Below are positions 34,496 through 43,935 of a DNA stretch of 64,000 nucleotides, piece after piece. The notes beneath the pieces were generated by a model. That model saw only the letters and a program-made list of their open reading frames with translations. It had not been told where the DNA came from and made no database searches. Numbering within the stretch: the first letter of the stretch is position 1; the number at the start of each line of letters is the position of its first letter. The DNA comes from Brasilonema sennae CENA114 (lineage in GTDB: Bacteria; Cyanobacteriota; Cyanobacteriia; Cyanobacteriales; Nostocaceae). Where the stretch lies: NCBI RefSeq assembly GCF_006968745.1, contig NZ_CP030118.1:7466253-7530252 (forward strand), read 5' to 3'. Position numbers and translations under genes: made by a program.

Positions 34496-36073
34496 TTATT
34501 GACCACTACTACCCAATATATACAAGCTTAACAAAGTGCCGCTATTCCAAAGGCTGTGGAGAAGCATGGGAGCAAGGAGGTTGCGCGATCGCGTGTAAAC
34601 CACACCCAAGACAACACCTAGGGCGAAGAGCGGTAAAATTTCGGATAAGCTGAGGTGAGCAACTGCAAACAGAAAACCACTGGCAAGAATTGATCCCCAC
34701 ACAGAGAGGTAACGGGTAAGGGAGGGTAACAAAAAGCCGCGAAACAAAAGTTCTTCAAAAATTGGGGCAGCAATAGCAGCGGTAGAGAAGAATATAGCAA
34801 GCGCCACAGTATCTTGGCTTTCTAACGCCAGTTGCAACAAAGGATTGCTACCACCTTGTCCTTGCCATAGCTGTTGATTAATTAAAGACACAACCACTAC
34901 TATGGGCAAAGCTACGCAATAGCCCCCCAACCCCCATAAAAACCAGCTACCCTGTAAACGAAAACGAAACCAGTTCTCTGCTAGAGGGAAAAAGCGTTTG
35001 ATAGACAAATACAGCACTGATAGGGCACCAAATGCCACTAACAGGTAACTTATCAAGACATATAATGCCTGTATTCTGACATTTTGGGTAGGACGGGGGA
35101 TGGGAAGCAGTTGGATTGCCAAGGGCACTATGATTTGTCCCATCAAGAAAAAGCCTACGACAAAAACTTGTAAAATAGTTTCACCATCCCAAGGTGTTGA
35201 CCAGCGCACATCTGAATTTTGAGCCAATAGAGATGTTTTGCCTTTAACAAGGCGCTGACCGATGAGAAAAATCACTAGCCCTACACCAATAAATGCTGTT
35301 AAGGCAGGAATAGTACCAATAACTGCTAATTTTAAAAGAGCTTGTTCAGCGGTTTCTTGTTGAATGGTTTCAAGCTCTGCTAAAGCATCTTGACGTTGTT
35401 GAACTTGATATAGTTTATCCAGAGCAGTATAGCGAAACCAACCTTTTAAATTATTTTGAATAAATCGTTCAGCATCTGGCAAAATACGCGGGGGATCACT
35501 CCAAAGCCCGGTTAAAACAGCAGCAGCTTTATTAAATTCAGAATTAAGATCCGATTGTTGCTGCAATTGACTCCAAGTTTTCAAAGCTGGATCTGTCTTT
35601 CCTTGATTTGCTTGTAAAATTCCCAGCTGCAAATCTAATTCAGCAATAAATTTTTGCAGTCCTTTAAGTGATTGCTGCAATTGTTGTTGCTGTAATTCAC
35701 TAGAGGTGTTACTGACAGGAGGATATTCCGATTGGGATTTTGGGGTTGTAGGAGTCGTCGCGGGTTGAGACTGAAGCTGTGCGAGTTGCTTTTTCGCTTT
35801 ATCCAAATTAGTTTGAGCAGATTGGCGCGTCTGTTGATATTGCTCTATAGCGCTTTCAACAGGTTTGACGCCAAGGAGTGCATCCTGCAATGGCTTCAAA
35901 TCCTTGTTGTCATTTGGCAATTTCCAAGAAGCAGCTTGCAGCACAATATTTGTTTGGTAAAGTTCCAAACGACTTTGGAACTGAGGTTCCTGCCAACTAC
36001 TCAACAAAGACGAGCCTGCAAACAGTATTGCAACCAGCGTCAGTATGATTAAACCCAACCGTTTGAGAGTCAT
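34496..36073 (-). CDS. CPBP family intramembrane metalloprotease with N-terminal coiled-coil
   Basis: 525 residues. One N-terminal membrane segment precedes a Gln-rich, coiled-coil-prone region (about 75-175). Six or more membrane spans follow, carrying the CAAX-protease/Abi signature: EELLFRGFLLPSL (Glu-Glu and Arg), AVAHLSLSEILPLFALGVVL (His) and MLLHSLWNSGT (His/Asn). All catalytic positions are present. Such proteases cleave or anchor membrane proteins; cyanobacterial members with this long N-terminus are uncharacterised. Confidence 0.9.
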   Translation of the reverse strand: MTLKRLGLIILTLVAILFAGSSLLSSWQEPQFQSRLELYQTNIVLQAASWKLPNDNKDLKPLQDALLGVKPVESAIEQYQQTRQSAQTNLDKAKKQLAQLQSQPATTPTTPKSQSEYPPVSNTSSELQQQQLQQSLKGLQKFIAELDLQLGILQANQGKTDPALKTWSQLQQQSDLNSEFNKAAAVLTGLWSDPPRILPDAERFIQNNLKGWFRYTALDKLYQVQQRQDALAELETIQQETAEQALLKLAVIGTIPALTAFIGVGLVIFLIGQRLVKGKTSLLAQNSDVRWSTPWDGETILQVFVVGFFLMGQIIVPLAIQLLPIPRPTQNVRIQALYVLISYLLVAFGALSVLYLSIKRFFPLAENWFRFRLQGSWFLWGLGGYCVALPIVVVVSLINQQLWQGQGGSNPLLQLALESQDTVALAIFFSTAAIAAPIFEELLFRGFLLPSLTRYLSVWGSILASGFLFAVAHLSLSEILPLFALGVVLGVVYTRSRNLLAPMLLHSLWNSGTLLSLYILGSSGQ

Positions 36074-36294
36074 TTATCCTGCTCCATAAAATCTTTGTTT
36101 ACTAAACCAATTTGGAGCGCGAGCGCGCAGAGGCTTACCCCTTGGAAATTATCGCAAACAAACCCTGTTGGAGTATAGATTTCCATCCACAGGGGTGATA
36201 ATTCATCTTAGGGTGTGGAATATGCTGTGAGTACGAAATCCACTCCAGGTGGAATTTCACACTACCATCACTGTGTTAAGCAAGTTCAACTTTT

Positions 36295-36939
36295 TTAGGG
36301 TTTAATTCGCTCTGCTGCTTTCCAGTAAGCATTAGCTTCTAACTCATAAGAGTCACATAGCTCATGTCCCCAACTGGTTCGGGAGTAAACGGATCGCACA
36401 AACGGAATATCGTCCTGATCAGGTTCTTCGGTTGGTGTGACTTCATAGGTTTTGCGCTCAAGATTAGTACTTTGGGATCTGCCCTGTTGTGCTGTGTTAT
36501 TTTGGGGAAGAACGCTAACCTTGTTTGTGAGTGGAGTTGGTGTGGGTAGGGGTGGCTCGTAAGCAGGAGTTGTTTTTGGAGGTGATGCTACAGGTAATTC
36601 TGTTTTAGGAACTGCGCTTGATGAGCTAGTATCAATGGCTATTCCCAGAGAGTGAATCTTTTGCACTGTTAATTCAGCACGTTTTTCTTTAAACCCTTCT
36701 GGACGCTCAATGGTATTCATTGCTAAACGTCCTTCCAGAAGAACGCGATCGCCTTGGTGATAGTTTTGCTGAATCTCTTTTGCTAAGTTTCCCCAGCCTA
36801 CCACTTTTAAGGTTGCCGGAGGTTCTCCCTCTCGGACTGAAGGAAACTCCACCAGCATTTCAGTCACTTCCAGGTTATCTGCTGTAAAGCGCAGTTGTGG
36901 TTCTTGAATAATTTCTGCTAACAATATGCAACTATTCAT
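36295..36939 (-). CDS. SSB-like OB-fold single-stranded DNA-binding protein
   Basis: 214 residues. The N-terminal ~105 residues are an SSB OB-fold (MNSCILLAEIIQEPQLRFTA, VVGWGNLAKEIQQNYHQGDR, LLEGRLAMNTIERPEGFKEK). A Pro/Thr-rich linker and an acidic patch (EEPDQDDIPF) follow, and the last ~25 residues are a conserved basic/aromatic tail in place of the typical SSB acidic tip. It resembles the Ycf41/slr1034-type thylakoid-associated DNA-binding proteins of cyanobacteria, separate from the replicative SSB. A strong AAGGAGG site lies upstream of the ATG. Confidence 0.82.
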   Translation of the reverse strand: MNSCILLAEIIQEPQLRFTADNLEVTEMLVEFPSVREGEPPATLKVVGWGNLAKEIQQNYHQGDRVLLEGRLAMNTIERPEGFKEKRAELTVQKIHSLGIAIDTSSSSAVPKTELPVASPPKTTPAYEPPLPTPTPLTNKVSVLPQNNTAQQGRSQSTNLERKTYEVTPTEEPDQDDIPFVRSVYSRTSWGHELCDSYELEANAYWKAAERIKP

Positions 36940-37436
36940 GAAATCAAATCCTCCTTATGAAAAGAAATTTTAATTGATAAAAAAAGATGTAGCGCCCTTG
37001 CTGATTGATGGAATGTGGGAAAGGCTCTCTGAGGAGATTCGCATAAGCGCTTTTGGAGATAAATCAATAATGAAAATATTTGGCTTTTTGACAAATTTAT
37101 TTGAAAAAGCTCACTTTTCAGTCATTTCTAGCATAAAAGCCAAGCGACTGTCGCAAACAGCGAGCAATACCCTGTTTACAACCTCCGCCTGACTGAAAAA
37201 AGCATTGATTTTGACACTTAACTAGTATAATTGTACCATAAAAAGAACCACAAAATATTCACAATTCCACGGTAGTTAGCTTTTTATGGCTAAAACTACT
37301 TTTTTAACTTTTCGTATTCTGTTCTAGCGTGTATCATGAGCGCTAAACCTTAGTTATCTGTCGTTAGTGCTTTGTCTTTAGTAATTTATAACTAATGACT
37401 CATGACTAGTGACTATTACAGTTACCTTAAATTCTC
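36940..37436. other. Intergenic region between divergent genes
   Basis: Nearly 500 bases upstream of both the SSB-like gene (minus) and the ABC ATPase gene (plus). It holds a 72-codon plus-strand frame (36974-37192) with no recognisable features, probably spurious. Degenerate TGACTAA-like heptamers occur at about 37391-37418. Confidence 0.5.
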
Positions 37437-38762
37437 GTGGCGCAAGTTGTTTTAGAAAACGTTTATAAAAGTTTTCCCCCTCGAAAAGGAGAAGGTGTTG
37501 CATCCCAAATACAACCCTCTCTCACATCTGGGAATGTTGGCGATACAGTTGTTCACCGTCCAGAAAGCCTCAATGTCCTGCGGCGAATTAACCTGACGAT
37601 CGCAGATGGTGAATTTATGGTGCTGGTGGGACCTTCCGGTTGTGGGAAAAGCACCCTTCTGCGGTTAATTGCTGGGTTGGAAGCGATGACGGGCGGTAAT
37701 ATTTGGGTGGGCGATCGCCTAATCAATGATTTGCCCCCCAAGGAACGAGACATCGCAATGGTGTTTCAAAATTACGCCCTTTATCCCCATATGACGGTGT
37801 ATGACAACATTGCTTTTGGGCTACGACGCCGTCCCACCTCCGGTAGGGAAGATAACGAAGATAAGGGAGCAATATCCCCCTCATCCCATGTTCGTGATTG
37901 GGCAGAAAATTTGTTGGTAGGAATGACAAGAGGGCTTCCTAAGGGACTAAGGTATATTTCTGATAGAGAACGAACTGTGCATGAGCAGGTGCGTACTGTT
38001 GCTCAACTGTTGCAAATTGAAGCACTGTTAAATCGTTTACCCAAGCAACTGTCTGGTGGACAAAGACAAAGGGTTGCTTTGGGAAGGGCGATCGCACGTA
38101 ATCCCCAAGTGTTTTTGATGGATGAACCGCTTTCTAACTTGGATGCAAAACTCCGCGCCGAAACCCGCGCCCAAATTGTCAAACTACAGCGTCAGTTGGG
38201 TGTGACGACAATTTATGTCACCCATGATCAAACTGAAGCTATGACGATGGGCGATCGCATTGCTATTCTTAATCATGGTCAACTCCAACAAGTTGCATCC
38301 CCCTTGGAACTTTATAATCGTCCAGCCAACCGCTTTGTTGCAGAATTTATTGGCTCACCACCAATGAATTTTATCCCTGTGAAGTTCCATGCTCCCCAAT
38401 TGATTACCAATGGTGATTTTCGCTTCACTTTACCAGCAGTTTGCGGTGAAGCTCTGCAAAAATACGACAATCAAAACCTTATTTTAGGAATTCGTCCAGA
38501 ACATTTAATTTTGAGCGTACCTGCAAATAAAAATCTGCAAGTGCAAGTGGAATTAGTAGAAAATTTGGGAAATGATACATATATTTCCACAAAACTTCTT
38601 CAACCAGGTTTTCAAAAATCTGCCTTTGGGATAAAGGAAGTGCAAGTGCGAGTTCCTCCAGAGCGTTTTGTGTCTTGTGGGGAAGAACTGTGGTTATCTT
38701 TGACGCCAGAAAAACTGCACTTTTTCGATCCGGAAACGGAATTGGCAATATTTCCAAATTAG
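37437..38762 (+). CDS. ABC transporter ATP-binding protein, sugar (MalK/UgpC) type
   Basis: 441 residues from GTG 37437. The nucleotide-binding domain has Walker A GPSGCGKST, Q-loop VFQNYALYPHMTVYDNIAFG, signature LSGGQRQRVALGRAIARNP, Walker B VFLMDEPLSNLDAK and the H-loop THD. A C-terminal TOBE-like domain (from ~residue 290) fits MalK/UgpC. Two insertions are visible: about 25 residues near the N-terminus before the Walker A strand, and about 50 residues (RRRPTSGREDNEDKGAISPS onwards) between the Q-loop and the signature. No permease or binding protein is adjacent, so it probably serves a transporter encoded elsewhere. Confidence 0.9.
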   Translation: MAQVVLENVYKSFPPRKGEGVASQIQPSLTSGNVGDTVVHRPESLNVLRRINLTIADGEFMVLVGPSGCGKSTLLRLIAGLEAMTGGNIWVGDRLINDLPPKERDIAMVFQNYALYPHMTVYDNIAFGLRRRPTSGREDNEDKGAISPSSHVRDWAENLLVGMTRGLPKGLRYISDRERTVHEQVRTVAQLLQIEALLNRLPKQLSGGQRQRVALGRAIARNPQVFLMDEPLSNLDAKLRAETRAQIVKLQRQLGVTTIYVTHDQTEAMTMGDRIAILNHGQLQQVASPLELYNRPANRFVAEFIGSPPMNFIPVKFHAPQLITNGDFRFTLPAVCGEALQKYDNQNLILGIRPEHLILSVPANKNLQVQVELVENLGNDTYISTKLLQPGFQKSAFGIKEVQVRVPPERFVSCGEELWLSLTPEKLHFFDPETELAIFPN

Positions 38763-39041
38763 TTTTAATAGTCGCGATCAGCGCGACTATTAATTGCTCA
38801 ATTGTTCCATAAATGCTTGAATTAGCTACAACTTTTATATACGCTCCACAAAAACCTCAACAATTGAGAAATCAATACTGCATCGCTCCCATTTCTCTGA
38901 GTCTAAAGTTACCATTATCGGTAGATGTCCAGGAGGTGCACTCAGGGAGTAGTTGAGATCAGAGAAATATACCCAGTTACTTTTTTTTGTAAGTATGCGA
39001 TACGCGTAGCGTCAAGCAAACGGGCTTATCGCCTGAAAACT

Positions 39042-39611
39042 TTATCTGCGCTTCAACCAACTAAAGACTTCATCAACGGATAGTGTCAGATTTATACCTT
39101 CTAACACGGGTAAAACATCTGCTCCAGTCAACAAATCCGGCAAGCGATCACGATGATAAACTAAGGTAGAGCGTTCGCTCGGATCTATCAACCATCCTAG
39201 CTGAGTACCATTTCTTAGACAGTGCAGGATGTTGCCTGTTACCTTGGTCTGACTTTGAGCAGGGGAAAGGATTTCAATCACCCAAGGTGGAGGAAACTCA
39301 ATACCACTGCTAATGATATCACCGCTATCATCCAGCGGTAGTTGATGAGTGGCGACAACCACGACATCAGGAACTACTGAACGATTACCGAAGGTACAGC
39401 GTAATTCTGGAAAGCTTTCGTACTGACTTCCTGCTGCATCAATCACTGCAATTAAACGTTTCTGCAACAGGCTGTGTTTACCTCCTCCAATCGGTTTGTG
39501 AATCGCTTCTCCATTAATAAACTCCCAAGCTGGTGACTCATCAATGTATGGAAGTTCCAAAAACTCCTTCAGTGTAGTGGTTGCTGGAACTGTAATTGTC
39601 ATTTCCGTCAC
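39042..39611 (-). CDS. Uma2 family (PD-(D/E)XK) endonuclease-like protein
   Basis: 189 residues. The DUF820/Uma2 core is visible: VPDVVVVA, then PPWVIEILSPAQSQTKVTGN (Asp...Glu-x-x nuclease positions) and GTQLGWLIDPSERSTLVYHR. The family is extremely expanded in cyanobacteria and of unclear function, with a restriction-endonuclease-like fold. A second member lies at 43936-44514. Confidence 0.9.
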   Translation of the reverse strand: MTEMTITVPATTTLKEFLELPYIDESPAWEFINGEAIHKPIGGGKHSLLQKRLIAVIDAAGSQYESFPELRCTFGNRSVVPDVVVVATHQLPLDDSGDIISSGIEFPPPWVIEILSPAQSQTKVTGNILHCLRNGTQLGWLIDPSERSTLVYHRDRLPDLLTGADVLPVLEGINLTLSVDEVFSWLKRR

Positions 39612-39704
39612 CCATTTTTTCTTCGACTTTAGTTACATTTTTCAGTCAGATATCATTTTATTTTACCATTAATCGCGATACAAAAAGGCTAATGCTCGAA
39701 GAGC

Positions 39705-39815
39705 GTGAACAGTGAACAGCGGAGTCAGTAAACAGTTAACAGTTAACAAAAGAAACAGAGCCGTATTTTATGTTGTAACTGGTAACTGATAACTGATAAC
39801 TGATAACTGTTAAAG
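39705..39815. repeat. Heptamer short tandem repeats
   Basis: GTGAACAGTGAACAG, CAGTTAACAGTTAACA and GGTAACTGATAACTGATAAC runs in the ~410-base spacer upstream of the Uma2 gene. No gene is recognised from 39612 to 40021. Confidence 0.8.
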
Positions 39816-40021
39816 GAACGCCATAAATAGTTCAATAAGTACAACATTCACAAATTCGTAGCGTTATAGTTCGTAGTTGTACTGTTTAGCACAGAGCGGC
39901 GGAAATATGGCAATTTTATAACATTGTTCATTCAAGTCGTAAATCTACTTAACCCAATAGTAGGAAGCTTCTTTGTAGAAGCTCATGTCAAGGTTTTATA
40001 AAATGGCTCATCAAGAAACTT

Positions 40022-40480
40022 ATGACTCAAAAAATCCAAGAATCTCCGACCGAATCTAAAGATGTGCGAGTTACTGCTACTTCAATAATTTGGGGTATCG
40101 CTGTAGGAATGTTAGCAATTTGTATCCCACTTTCATCTGCTACAAAAAGTGGTTCTATTTTACCTTTAGCTACTATGACAGCAGCAGCAATAGGTACTGT
40201 TGCTGTGTGGCGCTCTGATGACAAAAAATCAACCAAGAACTCTTTACTTCCGCAAAATGTAGAACTGTTAGAGCAAAGAATTGCTAACTTAGAAACAATT
40301 GTAACTCGTGATGATTTTGATTTGCGGATGAAAATTAAACAGGTAGAATCTCGCGATCGCGTAGCGCGTCCTACTGCTCAAAGTCGCGGAGCGACTTTGC
40401 CCCAAATCGGAGATTTGGGGAAGCCTGTTCTGAAAGAACAGGCTTCGCAGTATACGGACGAACGCAAAAGTGATAAGTAA
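40022..40480 (+). CDS. Small membrane protein with repeat-derived C-terminus
   Basis: 152 residues. Two hydrophobic segments (about 21-40 and 47-63) are followed by a short coiled coil (SLLPQNVELLEQRIANLETI). From about residue 113 the sequence (RDRVARPTAQSRGATLPQIG and onward) is encoded by a dispersed repeat carrying HIP1 and three hairpins. The native protein probably ended near residue 118 before the repeat extended the frame. Function unknown. A hairpin with a T-rich tail follows at 40528. Confidence 0.7.
   Translation: MTQKIQESPTESKDVRVTATSIIWGIAVGMLAICIPLSSATKSGSILPLATMTAAAIGTVAVWRSDDKKSTKNSLLPQNVELLEQRIANLETIVTRDDFDLRMKIKQVESRDRVARPTAQSRGATLPQIGDLGKPVLKEQASQYTDERKSDK
40381..40445. 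repeat. Three consecutive perfect hairpins inside a coding region
   Basis: AAGTCGC-GGA-GCGACTT (40381-40397), CCCCAAATC-GGA-GATTTGGGG (40400-40420) and an 11-bp stem AAGCCTGTTCT/AGAACAGGCTT with loop GAA (40421-40445). They are back to back with three-base loops, preceded by GCGATCGCGTAGCG. Confidence 0.85.
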
Positions 40481-40527
40481 ATAATTTTTCTCAAACTCAC
40501 TAACTTTGTGTTACATATAACTCGACT

Positions 40528-40547
40528 GGCAATTTTTGATAATTGCC
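40528..40547 (+). terminator. Putative terminator
   Basis: GGCAATT (40528-40534) and AATTGCC (40541-40547) form a 7-bp stem with loop TTTGAT, followed by TTAATTTCTTCTT, about 50 bases after the 40022-40480 gene. Confidence 0.55.
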
Positions 40548-40760
40548 TTAATTTCTTCTTAATCTTGTATTACTCTTTTTTCTTTTTTCTTACCATATTA
40601 TTTTAATAATTTATGCCTACTCTGTCAGATTGGCATGTTTCTATAAAAAAAAGATCTAAATTGTGAAGCGATATTACATTTTTGAAAAAAATGTTTAGAA
40701 AAAATCTCAAAAGCAAACATGGTTCTAACGTAGAACTTAAGAAGATATTAGAGGCAATTT

Positions 40761-41075
40761 ATGACGAGTAACATTCAAAAGTTTCGATTTGTCTGTACCC
40801 TGACATTTGGCGATATCTATGGTCAAATCATTGTTTGGTTGATTACCATTACAATAAGTTTGGCGTCAGCCTTGGCGTTGATGGGTGCCAGAAAACCTGT
40901 TTATGCTTTAGCCACTGTTGGACTCGTAGTTTTATTATCTTTGCCTTTCTTGCTTTTTGCCTTCGTGACTACCTTGCTAAATCACATTGAAGTGTCTCCT
41001 ATAGAACCAGGAACAAAAATGGAACCAATTCCGGGTAATGTGTCGCAGCAACAACCTGTAGAAGTAACTAGCTGA
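40761..41075 (+). CDS. Conserved small membrane protein
   Basis: 104 residues. Two membrane helices (about 23-42 and 48-73) follow an N-terminus starting MTSNIQKFRFVCTLTFGDIY; the Pro-rich C-terminal tail is hydrophilic (PIEPGTKMEPIPG). GAGG about 7 bases before the ATG acts as ribosome-binding site. The type is common in cyanobacteria; no function is known to me. Confidence 0.72.
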   Translation: MTSNIQKFRFVCTLTFGDIYGQIIVWLITITISLASALALMGARKPVYALATVGLVVLLSLPFLLFAFVTTLLNHIEVSPIEPGTKMEPIPGNVSQQQPVEVTS

Positions 41076-41423
41076 TGGATTTTAGATAGAGGACTGATAA
41101 ATGATTAGTTGTTAACGGTAAATGGTAAAGAACAAGCTAATGCGTGTTTAAGTTACTTGATTTTTTTGGCTGTCATTAGTCAGCGCGTCGCCTGTTATTA
41201 CAAATAGACTAATGACCAAAACATATAAACTCCGTGAACGGCTCAATGTGTAACTTAACAAGTGCAACAGCTTAGCTTACAACTAAACAATTCTCATTCC
41301 TGACTTCAAAGTTCATAACTGACACCACATCCCTGTCTGTTGGCGGGGAATTTTTTTGACCCACGCGACGTATCAGCTTTTTACAATATAACAGCGATCG
41401 CTTTTTGAAATTGGGGATTTGTG
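41076..41423. other. Intergenic region upstream of sdhA
   Basis: About 350 bases with scattered degenerate heptamers (AGTTGTTAACGGTAAATGG) and a GCGATCGC HIP1 site at about 41394. No gene, hairpin or strong promoter noticed. Confidence 0.45.
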
Positions 41424-43151
41424 ATGCTTGAACACGATGTGATTATTGTTGGGGGTGGGTTGGCTGGGTGTCGCGCTGCAGTGGAAATTGCTCGCATTGA
41501 CCCCAGTTTAAACGTCGCAGTGGTTGCTAAAACTCACCCGATTCGTTCCCACTCAGTCGCCGCACAAGGTGGTATGGCTGCGTCTCTGAAAAATGTTGAT
41601 TCTGCAGACAGTTGGGAAGCTCATGCTTTTGACACTGTCAAGGGTTCTGACTATTTAGCAGACCAAGATGCGGTAGAAATTCTCACGCGTGAAGCGCCAG
41701 ATGTTGTGATTGATTTAGAACACATGGGCGTTTTATTCTCGCGTTTAAACGATGGTCGCATAGCTCAACGCGCTTTTGGTGGACATTCTCACAATCGTAC
41801 TTGCTACGCTGCTGATAAAACTGGTCACGCCATTTTGCATGAGCTGGTGAACAACCTGCGGCGATATGGTGTGCACATTTATCAAGAGTGGTACGTGATG
41901 CGCCTGATTTTAGAAGAAGGTCAGGCCAAAGGTGTGGTGATGTACCGTATCGAAGATGGTCATATAGAAGTGTTGCGAGCTAAAGCAGTCATGTTTGCGA
42001 CTGGCGGATATGGGCGAGTTTACAACACCACGTCTAATGATTATGCTTCCACGGGTGATGGTCTGGCAATGACTGCTCTGGCTGGTTTACCGTTGCAAGA
42101 TATGGAGTTTGTGCAATTTCATCCTACAGGGTTATATCCGGTAGGGGTGCTGATTTCAGAAGCAGTGCGTGGGGAAGGGGCGTATCTGATCAACTCTGAG
42201 GGAGAACGGTTTATGGAAAGATATGCTCCCAGTCGTATGGAACTTGCTCCGCGTGATATTACTTCACGGGCGATCGCCTACGAACTTCGTGCTGGTCGCG
42301 GTGTTCATTCAGATGGAAGTGCGGGTGGTCCCTTTGTCTATCTTGACTTACGACACATGGGTAAAGAAAAAATCATGAGTCGCGTTCCCTTCTCTTGGGA
42401 AGAAGCACATCGCCTAGTAGGTGTTGACGCAGTCACTCAACCTATGCCTGTCCGCCCGACCATTCATTATTGCATGGGCGGTATTCCTGTGAATACCGAA
42501 GGTCAAGTTCGTAGTAGTGGCGATGGTCTGATTGATGGCTTTTTTGCCGCTGGAGAAACTGCTTGTGTTTCCGTACATGGTGCAAATCGCCTCGGTAGTA
42601 ATTCCTTGTTGGAATGTGTGGTTTATGGACGTAGAACGGGCGCTTCGCTTGCACATTTTGTGCAAAAACGCAAGCTTCCGATAGTAGACGAGCAACGCTA
42701 CATCACTGAAGCTCAGCAAGAGATTCAAGCTTTGCTAGATCAGTCAGGAAAATACCGTATTAATCAAGTCCGCCAAGCCTTCCAAGATGACATGACTCAG
42801 TACTGCGGCGTTTTCCGCACCGAGGAATTAATGCGTGAAGGTCTAAACAAAGTGCAAGAATTAGAAGAACAGTACTCGCAGATATATTTAGACGACAAAG
42901 GCAGTTGCTGGAATACAGAAATCATAGAAGCCTTTGAAACGCGGAGTTTGATGGTGGTAGGGCGTATGATTTTGGAATCAGCCTTAAATCGTCAGGAAAG
43001 TCGCGGTGCTCACTTCCGCGAAGATTATCCTCAACGGGATGACACCAACTTCTTAAGGCACACAATGGCTTATTATTCGCCAGCCGGGATTGATATTCAA
43101 TATCGCCCAGTAGCAATTACCATGTTTCAGCCACAAGAACGGAAGTATTAG
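41424..43151 (+). CDS. sdhA: Succinate dehydrogenase/fumarate reductase flavoprotein subunit
   Basis: 575 residues from ATG 41424 (a GTG directly precedes it). FAD motif VIIVGGGLAGCRAAVEIA, the covalent-FAD region SHSVAAQGGMAAS, active-site stretches FVQFHPTGLYPVGVLISEAV and RPTIHYCMGGIPVNTEGQVR, and the C-terminal GAHFREDYPQRDD. All are standard for SdhA/FrdA. The enzyme oxidises succinate to fumarate and feeds electrons to quinones in the thylakoid respiratory chain. SdhB is not adjacent, which is usual in cyanobacteria. Confidence 0.94.
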   Translation: MLEHDVIIVGGGLAGCRAAVEIARIDPSLNVAVVAKTHPIRSHSVAAQGGMAASLKNVDSADSWEAHAFDTVKGSDYLADQDAVEILTREAPDVVIDLEHMGVLFSRLNDGRIAQRAFGGHSHNRTCYAADKTGHAILHELVNNLRRYGVHIYQEWYVMRLILEEGQAKGVVMYRIEDGHIEVLRAKAVMFATGGYGRVYNTTSNDYASTGDGLAMTALAGLPLQDMEFVQFHPTGLYPVGVLISEAVRGEGAYLINSEGERFMERYAPSRMELAPRDITSRAIAYELRAGRGVHSDGSAGGPFVYLDLRHMGKEKIMSRVPFSWEEAHRLVGVDAVTQPMPVRPTIHYCMGGIPVNTEGQVRSSGDGLIDGFFAAGETACVSVHGANRLGSNSLLECVVYGRRTGASLAHFVQKRKLPIVDEQRYITEAQQEIQALLDQSGKYRINQVRQAFQDDMTQYCGVFRTEELMREGLNKVQELEEQYSQIYLDDKGSCWNTEIIEAFETRSLMVVGRMILESALNRQESRGAHFREDYPQRDDTNFLRHTMAYYSPAGIDIQYRPVAITMFQPQERKY

Positions 43152-43158
43152 GAAAGGC

Positions 43159-43190
43159 TGTAGAGACGTGGCATGTGCTACGTCTCTACA
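43159..43190. terminator. 11-bp hairpin downstream of sdhA
   Basis: TGTAGAGACGT (43159-43169) and ACGTCTCTACA (43180-43190), perfect stem, 10-base loop, starting 7 bases past the stop codon. This palindrome is a frequent dispersed repeat in cyanobacteria and could act as a 3' end. Confidence 0.65.
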
Positions 43191-43357
43191 TTATGCGTGA
43201 GGGTGTATGTGATTCTTCGGAGCGTCCCACGGGCGGCGATTGCCACCCGGTATGAATGAAAGAAACTATTTTGAAATCCCTAGCTTTAGCTATGGTGAAG
43301 AATGTCAATGTAACAAGCAAGATAAGTGACTCTAAAATATTATCACTATGAGCTACT

Positions 43358-43786
43358 ATGAGCGAATTCCAAATTACTTGTGAGAATAGTTCAAGTCCTT
43401 CCGATTTAAAGTTCCTGCAAGAGAAAGTTTCTGAATATAACTTTTCCCAGATAGGTCAGTATGAGTACAAACCACTAACAGTTTTTATGCGCGACCAAGA
43501 TAACCAAATTATCGGTGGCATCGATGGTATGACTGGTCTAGGATGGTTACATATAGCTAGCTTGTGGGTTACAGATGATATTCGTGGTAGTGGCTATGGT
43601 AAGAAATTGATCACTGCAATAGAGGAAGAAGCCATATCCAGAGGCTGCCACAGTGCTTATGTTTTTACATATGACTTTCAAGCGTTACCTTTTTATGAGA
43701 AAGTGGGCTACAGCATTTATGGTCAATTAGATGATTTTCCAGTAAACCACACGAGGTACTTTTTGAAGAAAAAGTTAAATCAATAA
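43358..43786 (+). CDS. GNAT family N-acetyltransferase
   Basis: 142 residues with the GNAT acetyl-CoA motif (LHIASLWVTDDIRGSGYGKK, residues ~63-82) and the C-terminal motif B (VFTYDFQALPFYEKVGYSIY). The substrate cannot be predicted. A tandem ATGAGCTACTATGAGCGAAT offers two nearby starts; I keep the second (43358). Stand-alone gene. Confidence 0.88.
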   Translation: MSEFQITCENSSSPSDLKFLQEKVSEYNFSQIGQYEYKPLTVFMRDQDNQIIGGIDGMTGLGWLHIASLWVTDDIRGSGYGKKLITAIEEEAISRGCHSAYVFTYDFQALPFYEKVGYSIYGQLDDFPVNHTRYFLKKKLNQ

Positions 43787-43935
43787 AACGGTAATGTGTC
43801 AGAGCATGTTTTAGCTCAGCTTGATAAATCGAGAAAATAAAAACTTACAGTAGGGGATTACCTAATATTTCTTACAAGCAACGCCCGCTAAGATAGTTTC
43901 AATATTCGTTGATCAATGCGTTAAGTATATAAACT

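Noticed and set aside
36974..37192. 72-codon plus-strand frame upstream of the ABC ATPase
   Set aside because: No recognisable sequence features and no ribosome-binding site; it lies in a divergent promoter region.
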